A stretch of DNA of 11,785 nucleotides from positions 1-11,785 of the forward strand of contig DAOVLS010000043.1 in the NCBI GenBank assembly GCA_030631125.1, given 5' to 3'. The DNA comes from Planctomycetales bacterium. Lineage in GTDB: Bacteria; Planctomycetota; Phycisphaerae; SM23-33. Under the pieces are notes generated by a model, which was given only the letters and a program-made list of their open reading frames with translations, was not told the DNA's origin and ran no database searches. Shown here piece after piece: positions 1-6,425 of the stretch. A program made the position numbers and the translations under genes. Positions within the stretch are counted from its first letter, which is position 1; every line of letters begins with the position of its first letter.

Positions 1-116
1 AAATCGCGGTTCAGTGGTAAAATATGAGTGTCAAATCGGAGGTTCAGCTTCACCGGCGGAGGTGAGTTTTTCACAGCGACTCCGAAACTTTTCACGGATT
101 ACAGAGAGGAGAAAAG

Positions 117-1364
117 ATGAGAAACTTTACGATTTTATTGGTAGTAGCAGCGGTGTTGACCCTGGCAGGATCGGCCTGGGCGGCCGCTTACTACCCCCGG
201 TACGACTGGACCGGCACAGCCGCCGACGGCGACTGGGAGACTGCCGGAAACTGGACCGAGACACTGGCCACAGGGCAGACGTTTGATCCGCCCAATTCTC
301 CCCCGCCGTTCCATTACTACAGGCACGAGCCTGACCCGGTGAATCACCCGGGCGTGTACGACTACATCTACGGCAAGTCCTACATCGAAAACGGCCAGAC
401 GGTTACGGCAGGCAATACCTTCTCCATCCACACCTTCCAGTATCGTGTCGCTTACCCCGGCGGCAAGTTCTACCTAGGCGATGCGACCGGTAACTCCAAA
501 CTGGTAATTGACATTGGTAACGCCCCTGAGAAGACGTTCTACGGCTCCCAGAGTTATGTCGGTTACAGTAACGGCGCAGGAAGCATGGAATTGAAGAGCG
601 GCACGTACACTGCCACAGGCACCTCGAACTGCCTCTATGTCGGCGCCAGCGGCAGTTACACAGGTACGTACACGCAGACCGGCGGGGAATTCCGGTTTTA
701 CGCCCTGAATGTTGGAAGCAACAGTTCGAACGCTAACGGCGAGGTTCACATCTCCGGCGGACATATGTACAATAACGACAGCCGCGCCGGCATTTTAGTT
801 GGGCACAGTGGCGGTATGGGTTACGGTTACCACGGTACGGGTCTCTTCCACGTCGAGGGTTCCTGGGACTGGGACTACGGTTCGGGCGCCGAGACGGCCA
901 GGATTGATGTTGACGGCGATTTTCGCGTTGCCCCCCACTCTGACCGATATGACAGGGACCCGGACAAGGATAGCACTGTGTGGTTCGAGTTCGAGACCAA
1001 CTCGGCCCCGGCCGTTACGAAGATCATCTGCGCCGCCGACGTCATATTCGGGTACGGTGACAATGGTACGCCCGGCGACCCCGGCGACGACAAAGGCGCG
1101 CTGCTGAAACTGAGTTGGGTCACAGGCGCGACACCGGTGGCGTTCACCGACTACCTGGTGATATCGGGTGACTACGTTGTTGACGACGGCCTGAGGCTGC
1201 ATCCGGACACCGATGCGAACTGGTCCTTCAGGGTAATTGCCGGAACAGACGACGGCGCCGCCGGCGACGGGCAGTTGCTGGTATCCTACGTTCCCGAGCC
1301 TGCGACGCTGACGCTGCTGGGTATCGGGCTGGTCGGCGTTATCCTGCGACGGAAACGTCGTTAA
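117..1364 (+). CDS. PEP-CTERM sorting-domain protein, secreted, beta-helix-like
   Basis: 415-aa exported protein. The start at 117 is set by a GAGAGGAG ribosome site a few bases upstream and by the signal peptide that follows it (residues 1-22, hydrophobic core then AWA). An early motif with conserved Trp (YDWTGTAADGDWETAGNW) is typical of planctomycete PEP-CTERM proteins. Residues about 130-230 are rich in Gly/Ser/Thr with repeated 'GTYTQTGG'/'VGSNSS'-type strands, as in beta-helix passenger-like proteins. The C-terminus (390-415) is a classic PEP-CTERM signal: VPEP at 392-395, a hydrophobic segment, then RRKRR. In the family, an exosortase (none in this window) cleaves at PEP and the protein goes to the surface or extracellular matrix. 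The specific role is unknown. No clear promoter is visible in the 116 bases upstream, which hold no gene. Confidence 0.9.
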   Translation: MRNFTILLVVAAVLTLAGSAWAAAYYPRYDWTGTAADGDWETAGNWTETLATGQTFDPPNSPPPFHYYRHEPDPVNHPGVYDYIYGKSYIENGQTVTAGNTFSIHTFQYRVAYPGGKFYLGDATGNSKLVIDIGNAPEKTFYGSQSYVGYSNGAGSMELKSGTYTATGTSNCLYVGASGSYTGTYTQTGGEFRFYALNVGSNSSNANGEVHISGGHMYNNDSRAGILVGHSGGMGYGYHGTGLFHVEGSWDWDYGSGAETARIDVDGDFRVAPHSDRYDRDPDKDSTVWFEFETNSAPAVTKIICAADVIFGYGDNGTPGDPGDDKGALLKLSWVTGATPVAFTDYLVISGDYVVDDGLRLHPDTDANWSFRVIAGTDDGAAGDGQLLVSYVPEPATLTLLGIGLVGVILRRKRR

Positions 1365-1382
1365 TTGGCAATTGCCAATTAA
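1361..1382. repeat. 22-bp perfect palindrome at gene end, with extra CAATTG units
   Basis: TTAATTGGCAATTGCCAATTAA is its own reverse complement and includes the stop codon of the preceding gene. It is followed directly by further CAATTG copies (1383-1395). Short AT-rich palindromes built on CAATTG are common dispersed intergenic elements. It could also form the upper part of a transcript-end structure with the adjacent hairpin. Confidence 0.75.
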
Positions 1383-1395
1383 CAATTGACAATTG

Positions 1396-1457
1396 AAAGG
1401 GACGTTCTTTCCGTCCTGTCAGGATGGAAGGGGTGTCCCTTTGCATTTTCGATTTTT
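1396..1457 (+). terminator. Intrinsic terminator-like hairpin after the PEP-CTERM gene
   Basis: Outer stem AAAGGGAC (1396-1403) pairs with GTCCCTTT (1435-1442). Inner stem 1407-1416 pairs with 1422-1431 (10 bp including two G-U), with loop TGTCA. A T-rich stretch (GCATTTTCGATTTTT) follows, giving the shape of a Rho-independent terminator for the gene ending at 1364. The T-rich tail overlaps the 40-bp dispersed repeat. Confidence 0.65.
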
Positions 1458-1483
1458 GATTTGCCTTGTGGATTGTCTGCCGT
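1444..1483 (+). repeat. 40-bp dispersed repeat, copy 1 (upstream of TA module)
   Basis: This matches 2100-2139 at 38 of 40 positions; the core is ATTTTCGATTTTTGATTTGC followed by CTTG and TTGTCTGCCGT. Together the two copies bracket the toxin-antitoxin genes in direct orientation. The last third supplies the -35 hexamer (TTGTCT) of the putative TA promoter. Confidence 0.85.
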
Positions 1484-1501
1484 TACGGCCGACTGTATAA
1501 T
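1473..1501 (+). promoter_or_regulatory. Sigma-70-type promoter of the toxin-antitoxin operon
   Basis: TTGTCT (1473-1478), a 17-nt spacer, then a perfect TATAAT (1496-1501), 44 nt before the antitoxin start. The -35 lies inside the 40-bp repeat; the -10 lies outside it. Transcription would start near 1508. TA promoters are usually autorepressed, but no operator could be identified. Confidence 0.6.
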
Positions 1502-1545
1502 TATGATTGTAGTTCAAAAGGATACCGAACACCAGGAGAACGGGA

Positions 1546-1743
1546 ATGCGGGCGATACGAGCACGATACGACGGTAAAGAAATTCGTGTCCCGCCGGACG
1601 TCGGGCTCCAGCGGCCCTGCGACGTTATTGTCCTGTTTGAGGAAGAAGAATCGGACATTGACGCCGAGTGGCTCAAGATGCAGGAAAAATCTCTGGCCGA
1701 AGCCTGGGATGATAAGGAAGACGCCGTCTATGACCGGATTTAA
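1546..1743 (+). CDS. Antitoxin of a type II TA pair, AF2212-like (DUF104-like)
   Basis: 65-aa protein. The ATG at 1546 has AGGAG (1534-1538) at a 7-nt spacing. The N-terminal half (MRAIRARYDGKEIRVPPDVG..CDVIVLFEEEE) has the strand pattern 'aryDGk-i-lP....-dVIVlfe' seen in AF2212/DUF104-type antitoxins. The C-terminal half is acidic and helical (about residues 36-65), a likely toxin-neutralising segment. The gene overlaps the PemK/MazF-like toxin gene by 14 nt (1730-1743), the usual antitoxin-first order with translational coupling. The family assignment rests on the fold pattern and context; the function as toxin partner is strongly implied by position. Confidence 0.75.
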   Translation: MRAIRARYDGKEIRVPPDVGLQRPCDVIVLFEEEESDIDAEWLKMQEKSLAEAWDDKEDAVYDRI

Positions 1744-2074
1744 GGCAGGAGATGTTGTTCTTGTCCGTTTCCCTTTCACTGATCTGGAAACGAAGAAACG
1801 ACGCCCCGCGCTGGTCGTCAATCCTGTCGAGTTTTCAGAACGTTATGGAGATGTTGTCATTCTTCCGCTAACCGGCCGTGAGCAGAATGATGATTTACGT
1901 TTGGAGAAATGGCGAGAGGCAGGATTGCTGAAACCGACATGGCTGAAGCCCCTGGCGGCAACCATAACCGAATCATTGATTGAAAAAACCCTCGGCATCC
2001 TGTTCCCTGATGATGAGGATAAAGTTGGGTCGGCCATCAGAATGCTGATCGATACCAAATTCATACCTCGTTGA
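1730..2074 (+). CDS. PemK/MazF-family endoribonuclease toxin
   Basis: 114-aa protein, a typical length for the family. The ATG at 1730 lies inside the antitoxin gene; the same frame stays open further upstream but has no sensible start there. Diagnostic motifs are GDVVLVRFPFTD (residues 7-18), KKRRPALVV (22-30, with the conserved Arg pair R24/R25), the GDVVILPLTG strand (40-49) with the catalytic-type Thr at 48, and WREAGLLKPTWLKPLAATI (61-79) as found in MazF-like toxins. Family members cleave mRNA at short single-stranded motifs and are held inactive by the upstream antitoxin. The product looks intact. Immediately after the stop comes the second copy of the 40-bp repeat. Confidence 0.92.
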   Translation: MTGFKAGDVVLVRFPFTDLETKKRRPALVVNPVEFSERYGDVVILPLTGREQNDDLRLEKWREAGLLKPTWLKPLAATITESLIEKTLGILFPDDEDKVGSAIRMLIDTKFIPR

Positions 2075-2099
2075 CCGATCATGCCAATTTATCGGCCGC

Positions 2100-2139
2100 C
2101 ATTTTCGATTTTTGATTTGCCTTGCGGGTTGTCTGCCGT
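2100..2139 (+). repeat. 40-bp dispersed repeat, copy 2 (downstream of TA module)
   Basis: Direct copy of 1444-1483 with two transitions. It starts 26 nt after the toxin stop and ends 35 nt before the pseudopilin start. Unlike copy 1 it has no -10 hexamer at the right distance, so it does not itself make a promoter. Confidence 0.85.
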
Positions 2140-2173
2140 GGGCGTAGTAGTAGCGCAGGCGAGAGGTGCAGCC

Positions 2174-2908
2174 ATGATGAATTTGCTTTGTAACAGGCCC
2201 CGGCTGAAGCGGGGGCCTGTTACACATCCCGGCAGGTTGAACACACGCGGTTTTACACTCATCGAACTATTAGTGGTGGTAGCCATCATCGCGTTGTTGG
2301 TGTCAATCCTCCTGCCTTCGTTGAGCAGGGCCAAGGAGCATGCCAGGAGCGTTGCGTGCATGAACAACCTGAAGGCGACGTACCTCGGCGCCGCATTCTA
2401 CGCCTACGACAACAACAGATGGTTCCACGCCGGATACGGTTCTTCCGACGGTTGGGCCGGCGGGATATTTTTCGATTACAATACCGAAGACAACATAACG
2501 TGGGCGCACGCGCTGCGAGGCAGCGCGTGGTCCTGGCAGGACCCGGTTGACAGTTACGTCGGCAACGGCGACGTTATGGTCTGTCCGGCCTGGTCTCCGA
2601 AAGTCCTGACCTGCACCTCGTACACATACGCCCAGCAACTTCGGAACGACGTTGGGTGGCATGCAGGTTACGACAGCGTCAAGATTGAGAATTTGCTCAG
2701 CGGATCGATCGTCTTCGTTGACAGCGTGAACTATACTTTCGGCAGCCAGGTTTACGGCCTGTGGTCCGCTGTCTATGTCCACCTTCGTCATCCGGGTCCC
2801 AGGGCCAACGCCGCCTTCGCCGACGGGCACGTGGAAGGCTGCTCGCAGAAAGAGATGGAGGACGCCGGGCTTTACCCCGGCAGGGGATATTGGCCCGAGG
2901 CGGACTGA
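2174..2908 (+). CDS. Prepilin-type N-methylation-domain protein (type II secretion pseudopilin-like)
   Basis: 244 aa from ATG 2174, chosen because GAGAGG (2161-2166) sits 7 nt upstream; ATG 2177 is equally possible. The open frame further upstream is only the 40-bp repeat read through. The prepilin motif [20 protein letters not shown] has the cleavage Gly at 26, Phe27 as new residue +1 and Glu31 at +5. The hydrophobic helix runs to about 47, then [22 protein letters not shown] (about 49-70), matching the planctomycete pseudopilin pattern C-NNL. The C-terminal motif [16 protein letters not shown] is the 'H-X9-DG' tail, here with ten residues between His and Asp. Such proteins are processed by a prepilin peptidase and assemble in, or travel through, the envelope; substrates are unknown. 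The 25-residue pre-cleavage leader is long and is encoded by a hairpin-forming sequence. Confidence 0.9.
   Translation: MMNLLCNRPRLKRGPVTHPGRLNTRGFTLIELLVVVAIIALLVSILLPSLSRAKEHARSVACMNNLKATYLGAAFYAYDNNRWFHAGYGSSDGWAGGIFFDYNTEDNITWAHALRGSAWSWQDPVDSYVGNGDVMVCPAWSPKVLTCTSYTYAQQLRNDVGWHAGYDSVKIENLLSGSIVFVDSVNYTFGSQVYGLWSAVYVHLRHPGPRANAAFADGHVEGCSQKEMEDAGLYPGRGYWPEAD
2190..2223. repeat. Perfect 12-bp hairpin at the 5' end of the pseudopilin gene
   Basis: GTAACAGGCCCC (2190-2201) and GGGGCCTGTTAC (2212-2223) are exact reverse complements, with loop GGCTGAAGCG. It begins 16 nt after the chosen ATG, in the leader-peptide codons. GC-rich palindromes of this kind occur as dispersed elements in repeat-rich genomes. 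It could impede initiation or form an RNA switch, but neither is shown. Confidence 0.8.
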
Positions 2909-2918
2909 AGGCGTAGAC

Positions 2919-2933
2919 TGGGACGGAGTCCCA
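2919..2933. other. Small stem-loop after the pseudopilin gene
   Basis: TGGGAC (2919-2924) and GTCCCA (2928-2933) form a 6-bp stem with loop GGA, 11 nt after the stop at 2908. No T-run follows, so intrinsic termination is doubtful; it may be a processing or stability hairpin. Confidence 0.4.
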
Positions 2934-2946
2934 CCTTCAATCTACA

Positions 2947-3122
2947 AGAGAATATTGAATATCCAACAGAGAGAATTTTGAATTTCGAAGTAAAAAAAAC
3001 ATCCCTCAAGGGCATCCTGCTTCTTTCACTTCGAAATTCGACATTCCCTGTTCATTATTCAATATTCTCTTTTCTCCTGAATTCGTAATTCGAAATTCTC
3101 TGTTCGATGTTCAATATTCAAT
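2947..3122. repeat. AT-rich repeat cluster (one inverted plus two direct arms)
   Basis: An arm at 2947-2991 (AGAGAATATTGAATAT....AATTTCGAAGT) is an imperfect inverted copy of 3028-3070 (ACTTCGAAATTCG....TATTCAATATTCTCT). A third, directly oriented copy follows at about 3083-3122 (TTCGTAATTCGAAATTC....TGTTCAATATTCAATT). The loop between the first two arms holds A8, CCCTCAAGGG and a T-rich run. These elements fill much of the 484-nt gap between 2908 and 3393. No protein-coding signal is seen in this part of the gap. Confidence 0.75.
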
Positions 3123-3145
3123 TTTTTATGCACTTCCACCCAGCA

Positions 3146-3244
3146 AACAATTAACGAAAACGGCATTTTGCTGTATGATAGTGGTATGGAGGTTGGCACG
3201 TTTGGCGGGCAGTGCTGATCCATCTCAAAGGCCTCGTGTAATCG
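3146..3244 (+). repeat. ~99-bp duplicated promoter/5'-end element, copy 1
   Basis: It aligns with 5921-6018 over its full length with one 1-nt gap and roughly nine differences (about 91% identity by eye). The block covers -35, spacer, -10, the GGAGG site and the first codons of the gene at 5976. The spacer and both GGAGG/TTGGCACGTTTGGCGGG blocks are identical; differences cluster after position 3209. It lies upstream of the lipoprotein gene, while copy 2 lies just downstream of it. Confidence 0.9.
3151..3179 (+). promoter_or_regulatory. Sigma-70-type promoter for the propeller lipoprotein gene
   Basis: TTAACG (3151-3156), 17-nt spacer, TATGAT (3174-3179). The expected transcript start is near 3186, leaving a leader of about 207 nt before the ATG at 3393. 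The -35 differs by one base from that of the downstream copy (TTGACG), so this copy is probably the weaker one. Confidence 0.6.
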
Positions 3245-3321
3245 GGTTTCCGCCGTCGCTCCAACTTGAAGGCGCTACCCGCCGACAAGGTGGGGGTGGG
3301 GGGATAGTCCTTGCTCCATAG
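3202..3321 (+). pseudogene. 39-codon remnant/leader ORF matching the start of the 5976 gene
   Basis: A TTG at 3202 stands 9 nt after GGAGG (3188-3192), exactly as at 5976 in the second repeat copy. The first 14 codons read LAGSADPSQRPRVI against LAGNTGPSRRPRVI in the downstream regulator. After that the sequences part and this frame ends at TAG 3319-3321. Most base differences inside the shared part change the amino acid, so it does not look maintained as protein. It is most simply a decayed 5' end left by duplication; a translated leader peptide is the alternative. Confidence 0.45.
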
Positions 3322-3392
3322 TCTTTGATCCGGGTATGCTAACGGCAGGTGCATCCAGCGGAAGTTACCCGAAATAGCGAGGATGAGAGAAG

Positions 3393-5885
3393 ATGGAAAA
3401 GCAAACTCGCGCAAATACACATCCGGCACTTCGGGCAAGGGCCCTGGCGATCCTACCGGCTTTTTTGATGCTCGTCCTGGCGTGTGTTATTTCCTGCATA
3501 TCGTGCTTGTCAACTCCGGAAAATGATGAAGATTTTGGACTGCTGGACCTTGACGGAGAGGTTCCCGAACTCCACACATATCGACAGAGCGGCCCCAATG
3601 ATATTCGGGATGTTCTTGTCATGGAAGACGGGATTCTTGCCGCTACCGGTGGAGGCATAGTTCACTATGCTTTTGCCGGCGACGGAGTAACTATCAAGGA
3701 CGAATACACCACGGCGAAGGGCCTGCCCTCGGATAATTGTTTCATGCTCAGGCAGGACGCGGAGGACGGAATTTGGGTCTTTTGTGAGCGCGGCGTGGGA
3801 CATCTGGCCAAAGGGGCCGATAAGTGGCTGGCCTTTACGGAGGAAAATGGATTGGCTCCGGGGGCCGTTACCAATATGGCGCTCTGCCCAAAGGCGGATC
3901 GAATATGGGTAAGCAGTACGGGTGGTTTGGCCACCGCAACGGTCAGAGAACGAAAATGGAAAACCTCTCCGCAAAAGAACCCGATCGACATTTTCGTACA
4001 TCCTGCCGGCGACATCGTTTGGTGTCGGAGGTTGCTGAGTTCCAGCTGCTTTTGCGGGCGGCACATTCTAACCTCCCAATTCAACCTGAAGACAGGCTCC
4101 TGGCTGGATGTTCCGGACACTGGAAACTGCTCCCACGTCGCTGCAAGCCCCGCCTATTTCTGCCCAAAGAGCAACCGCCTGTGGCTTTCGGGCAACTATG
4201 CACCTCCGCTGATGTATGACCCGTCAACCAACAAGACGAAGACCTGGCCCGCACAGCCGAATTGGGAACGAGTCGAAAAGATTAACACCGTTGTGTATTC
4301 GGATTGGTTTGGCCGGATGCTTCCCTTTGCAGACGACAGCGCAAGGATGTGGTTCGCCACCAACGCCGGATTATGGCAATACGATCCCAAGGCGGATCAA
4401 TGGCAGATACGCAGGTGGAAAGAAGACCCGGGTTGTGGCCAGGCGCTGCTGGTTCGAACGAGTGATGGCAATACGATCTACTGGGCGTGCGAAGAGGAAT
4501 TTGCCGCATATGATATTCCGAACAAGAAATGGCGACTTCTCTGGAAGGTAAAGAATGAGTCATACGGGGAAGGCCATCAGGAATTAATGCTATCTCCCGA
4601 CGAAAAGTTCCTTTGGTGGTTGAGTCCGGTCGGCCTGTTTGTAGGTAATCTCGAAACCAAAAAGTCCGTCCTCCTCACCGACAAGGACGCCGCGGGTTTG
4701 AGGCGGGCCGGCTTAGTCCGCTTCGACGGGAAAAGGAGGCTTGCGTTAATCGCCACGTCGAGGGGTCTGGTCTACACTGATTATGCCGGCAAGGTCAGGG
4801 GCGTATTGAAGCGGTCTTCTTGTCCGATAACCTACGAGGTGAAAAGATTTGTCTTTGCCCCCGACGGCAGCGAGGTCTGGTGTCTGATGGAGGACGATGG
4901 AGGATTCAGCAAAAGCGCCGCCGTTCTCTATCCAAGTGAAAAAAGATGGGAAGAGATCCCTGATCCGCGGACGGAACGAACTATCAAAGACGTTACCTTT
5001 TCCAAAGATGGCAAGACGATCTGGCTATCCGTCAGCCGTGACGAGAAAGAGCCCCTGGGCCTCCTGGAACGAACGAAAGAGAATCCGAAATGGGTTCCCA
5101 TCCGAGCAAAGATGCCGGAGTACTACGGCGAGATCGATCGGTTCTACCTCACACCAAGTGGGGAAGAACTTTGGATGGGTAGTTGGGGATCGGGATTACT
5201 TCGTCTGAAACTGGCGAGCGGTAAAGTCTCCAAGTACGCGAAGATAGACCCCAAATGGGGAACCACCGCGGATTTCCCGCTTACCGGCGATTACATTCGG
5301 GACCTCGTGTTCACCGCGGACGGGAAATACGCAGTATGCAGCGCCGGGGGCGGCAATGAGAACGGCATCTCCCTGATCGACCTTACTTCAGGCAAGACCA
5401 CCTGTTATCCGACCAAAGGTGAAACCAAAAAGCTTTTTGTGGCTTCCGACCAGAAGACAGTAACGTGTCTCTCTGACAACCCCGATGACCCAAAGGTCTT
5501 CGACCTCGAAGCCCGCAGATGGGTAAAAAAGCCGCCCGCCAAGAATGCAACGACGCAACGGGACAAAGGCCAACTTCCTGATGAGGCCGAATATGAGAAG
5601 ATGTTTGATACCTTGGTCAAAGCCGTGCAGAAGACCGGCGGCAAGATTTCCTGTCTTGTTGAAGTTCCACGGAGCGATCACTTAATCTGTGCCCTGTCCC
5701 ACCACAAAACAGGCGGCATTTACCTTTTTGATAAGAAGCAGAGGTCGCTTCGCAAACTGATGGACGTTGGTTCAAAGCAGGTCGGCGTGATGGCCGTCGA
5801 CCCGAAGGGCCGTGTCTGGGCGGCCCTTCCAGGGAGCATCGTCTGCATAAACGCCTCGACTGAAGAAATCCGCCACTTCAAGTAG
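3393..5885 (+). CDS. Putative lipoprotein with two-component-regulator-type beta-propeller repeats
   Basis: 830 aa. The ATG at 3393 follows GAGG (about 3379-3382). Residues 18-34 form a hydrophobic export signal followed by Cys31, Cys35 and Cys38; V-I-S-C35 fits the lipobox best, so membrane anchoring by lipid is likely. The rest reads as propeller blades of the Reg_prop style: TTAKGLPSDN..DAEDGIWVFCERGVGHL (about 106-138), ADRIWVSSTGGLATA (about 168-182), and later ARMWFATNAGLWQYD, LALIATSRGLVYTD, KTIWLSVS, EELWMGSWGSGLLRL and GRVWAALPGSIVCI at the C-terminus. Reg_prop domains are normally the periplasmic sensor half of hybrid kinases; here no transmembrane, kinase or DNA-binding output follows, so it is a stand-alone extracytoplasmic propeller. 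The ligand is unknown. It is bracketed by two direct copies of a ~99-bp promoter element. A generic PQQ/YVTN-like propeller is the alternative reading. Confidence 0.8.
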   Translation: MEKQTRANTHPALRARALAILPAFLMLVLACVISCISCLSTPENDEDFGLLDLDGEVPELHTYRQSGPNDIRDVLVMEDGILAATGGGIVHYAFAGDGVTIKDEYTTAKGLPSDNCFMLRQDAEDGIWVFCERGVGHLAKGADKWLAFTEENGLAPGAVTNMALCPKADRIWVSSTGGLATATVRERKWKTSPQKNPIDIFVHPAGDIVWCRRLLSSSCFCGRHILTSQFNLKTGSWLDVPDTGNCSHVAASPAYFCPKSNRLWLSGNYAPPLMYDPSTNKTKTWPAQPNWERVEKINTVVYSDWFGRMLPFADDSARMWFATNAGLWQYDPKADQWQIRRWKEDPGCGQALLVRTSDGNTIYWACEEEFAAYDIPNKKWRLLWKVKNESYGEGHQELMLSPDEKFLWWLSPVGLFVGNLETKKSVLLTDKDAAGLRRAGLVRFDGKRRLALIATSRGLVYTDYAGKVRGVLKRSSCPITYEVKRFVFAPDGSEVWCLMEDDGGFSKSAAVLYPSEKRWEEIPDPRTERTIKDVTFSKDGKTIWLSVSRDEKEPLGLLERTKENPKWVPIRAKMPEYYGEIDRFYLTPSGEELWMGSWGSGLLRLKLASGKVSKYAKIDPKWGTTADFPLTGDYIRDLVFTADGKYAVCSAGGGNENGISLIDLTSGKTTCYPTKGETKKLFVASDQKTVTCLSDNPDDPKVFDLEARRWVKKPPAKNATTQRDKGQLPDEAEYEKMFDTLVKAVQKTGGKISCLVEVPRSDHLICALSHHKTGGIYLFDKKQRSLRKLMDVGSKQVGVMAVDPKGRVWAALPGSIVCINASTEEIRHFK

Positions 5886-5891
5886 TGATCC

Positions 5892-5916
5892 GGGTAAAAA
5901 GTACCCACCCTTTTTT
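5892..5916 (+). terminator. Weak intrinsic terminator after the propeller gene
   Basis: GGGTA (5892-5896) and TACCC (5902-5906) form a short stem with loop AAAAG, followed by ACCC and six T (5911-5916). The stem is only 5 bp and the T-run is offset by 4 nt, so efficiency is doubtful. It lies between the stop at 5885 and the next promoter at 5926. Confidence 0.4.
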
Positions 5917-5920
5917 GATG

Positions 5921-6018
5921 AACATTTGACGAAAACGGCATTTTGCTGTATGATGGTGTATGGAGGTTGGCACGTTTGGCGGGTAATACTGGTCCATCTC
6001 GAAGGCCTCGTGTAATCG
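5921..6018 (+). repeat. ~98-bp duplicated promoter/5'-end element, copy 2
   Basis: Direct copy of 3146-3244 (see there). In this copy the element runs straight into an intact reading frame, which suggests it is the original location and that copy 1 is derived. Confidence 0.9.
5926..5954 (+). promoter_or_regulatory. Strong sigma-70-type promoter for the receiver/GGDEF operon
   Basis: TTGACG (5926-5931), 17-nt spacer, TATGAT (5949-5954): 5/6 match in each hexamer. The predicted transcript start (about 5961) falls right at the GGAGG site (5962-5966), giving a very short leader of about 15 nt if translation starts at TTG 5976. Confidence 0.65.
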
Positions 6019-6425
6019 CCCTGCTACCGGGCGGTTCGACGGCGCTCACTGCAGGCGGATTCTTCCGTCTGATTCGCGTCGGCAGCGGATACGAAGCGGC
6101 GGCAGAGTTGCTCGGCGGGCCTGCATCGGCGCTGCTGGTGGACCTTGCCATGCTGACGGAGCGGCATGGGTCGCTGTTGAAACTGGCGGCTGGGTTGGAT
6201 GTTCCGGTCGTGGCGTTCGGGACGATTTCGTCGGCGATTGACGGAACCGCCCTGGCGGGTGTTCGTCTTGTCGGCGCTGAGCAGGCGGGCGAGGTATTAC
6301 GCAGCCTTGCGAACGGTGAGGCGGTGGTCGAAGAGCCTGCCGACGACCCGGCAGTCGAAGAAGCACCCGTCATGTCCGGAAAACCGCTTACACGAGAAGA
6401 ACTGGACGCACTTTTGAGTGACTGA
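5976..6425 (+). CDS. Degenerate receiver-like protein with FliM-N-like C-terminal motif
   Basis: 149 aa from TTG 5976, chosen because GGAGG (5962-5966) lies 9 nt upstream and because any earlier in-frame start (e.g. TTG 5943) falls within the promoter. Residues 11-105 have the alternating strand/helix rhythm of a CheY-like receiver: PRVIALLPGG, SALLVDLAML (Asp56 in the phosphoacceptor-like position), VPVVAFGT, GVRLVGAEQ. The acidic pair at strand 1 and the Lys at strand 5 are missing, so phosphorylation is unlikely. An acidic, Pro/Ala/Glu-rich linker (about 114-132) leads to the final PLTREELDALLSD, which resembles the FliM N-terminal CheY-binding peptide (LSQAEIDALL in E. coli). Its TGA overlaps the next ATG (TGATG), so it is translationally coupled to the diguanylate cyclase. 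The family is not one I can name; a partner or adaptor role is inference. Confidence 0.7.
   Translation: MAGNTGPSRRPRVIALLPGGSTALTAGGFFRLIRVGSGYEAAAELLGGPASALLVDLAMLTERHGSLLKLAAGLDVPVVAFGTISSAIDGTALAGVRLVGAEQAGEVLRSLANGEAVVEEPADDPAVEEAPVMSGKPLTREELDALLSD

Noticed and set aside
795..1385. 196-residue open frame on the minus strand inside the first PEP-CTERM gene
   Set aside because: No ribosome site or domain; the plus-strand gene has a signal peptide and PEP-CTERM tail and explains the region.
2081..2173. N-terminal extension of the pseudopilin reading frame
   Set aside because: It is the 40-bp repeat read through; the ribosome site at 2161-2166 supports the start at 2174.
3193..3210. Sigma-54-like -24 box TTGGCACG in both copies of the duplicated element
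   Set aside because: The -24 half is perfect but the expected TTGC at -12 is missing (GCGG there), while a well-spaced sigma-70 promoter lies just upstream. It also overlaps the ribosome site of the 5976 gene.
5960..5986. Short leader peptide MEVGTFGG (also at 3186 in the first copy)
   Set aside because: Its ATG coincides with the predicted transcript start and has no ribosome site; the two copies end differently.
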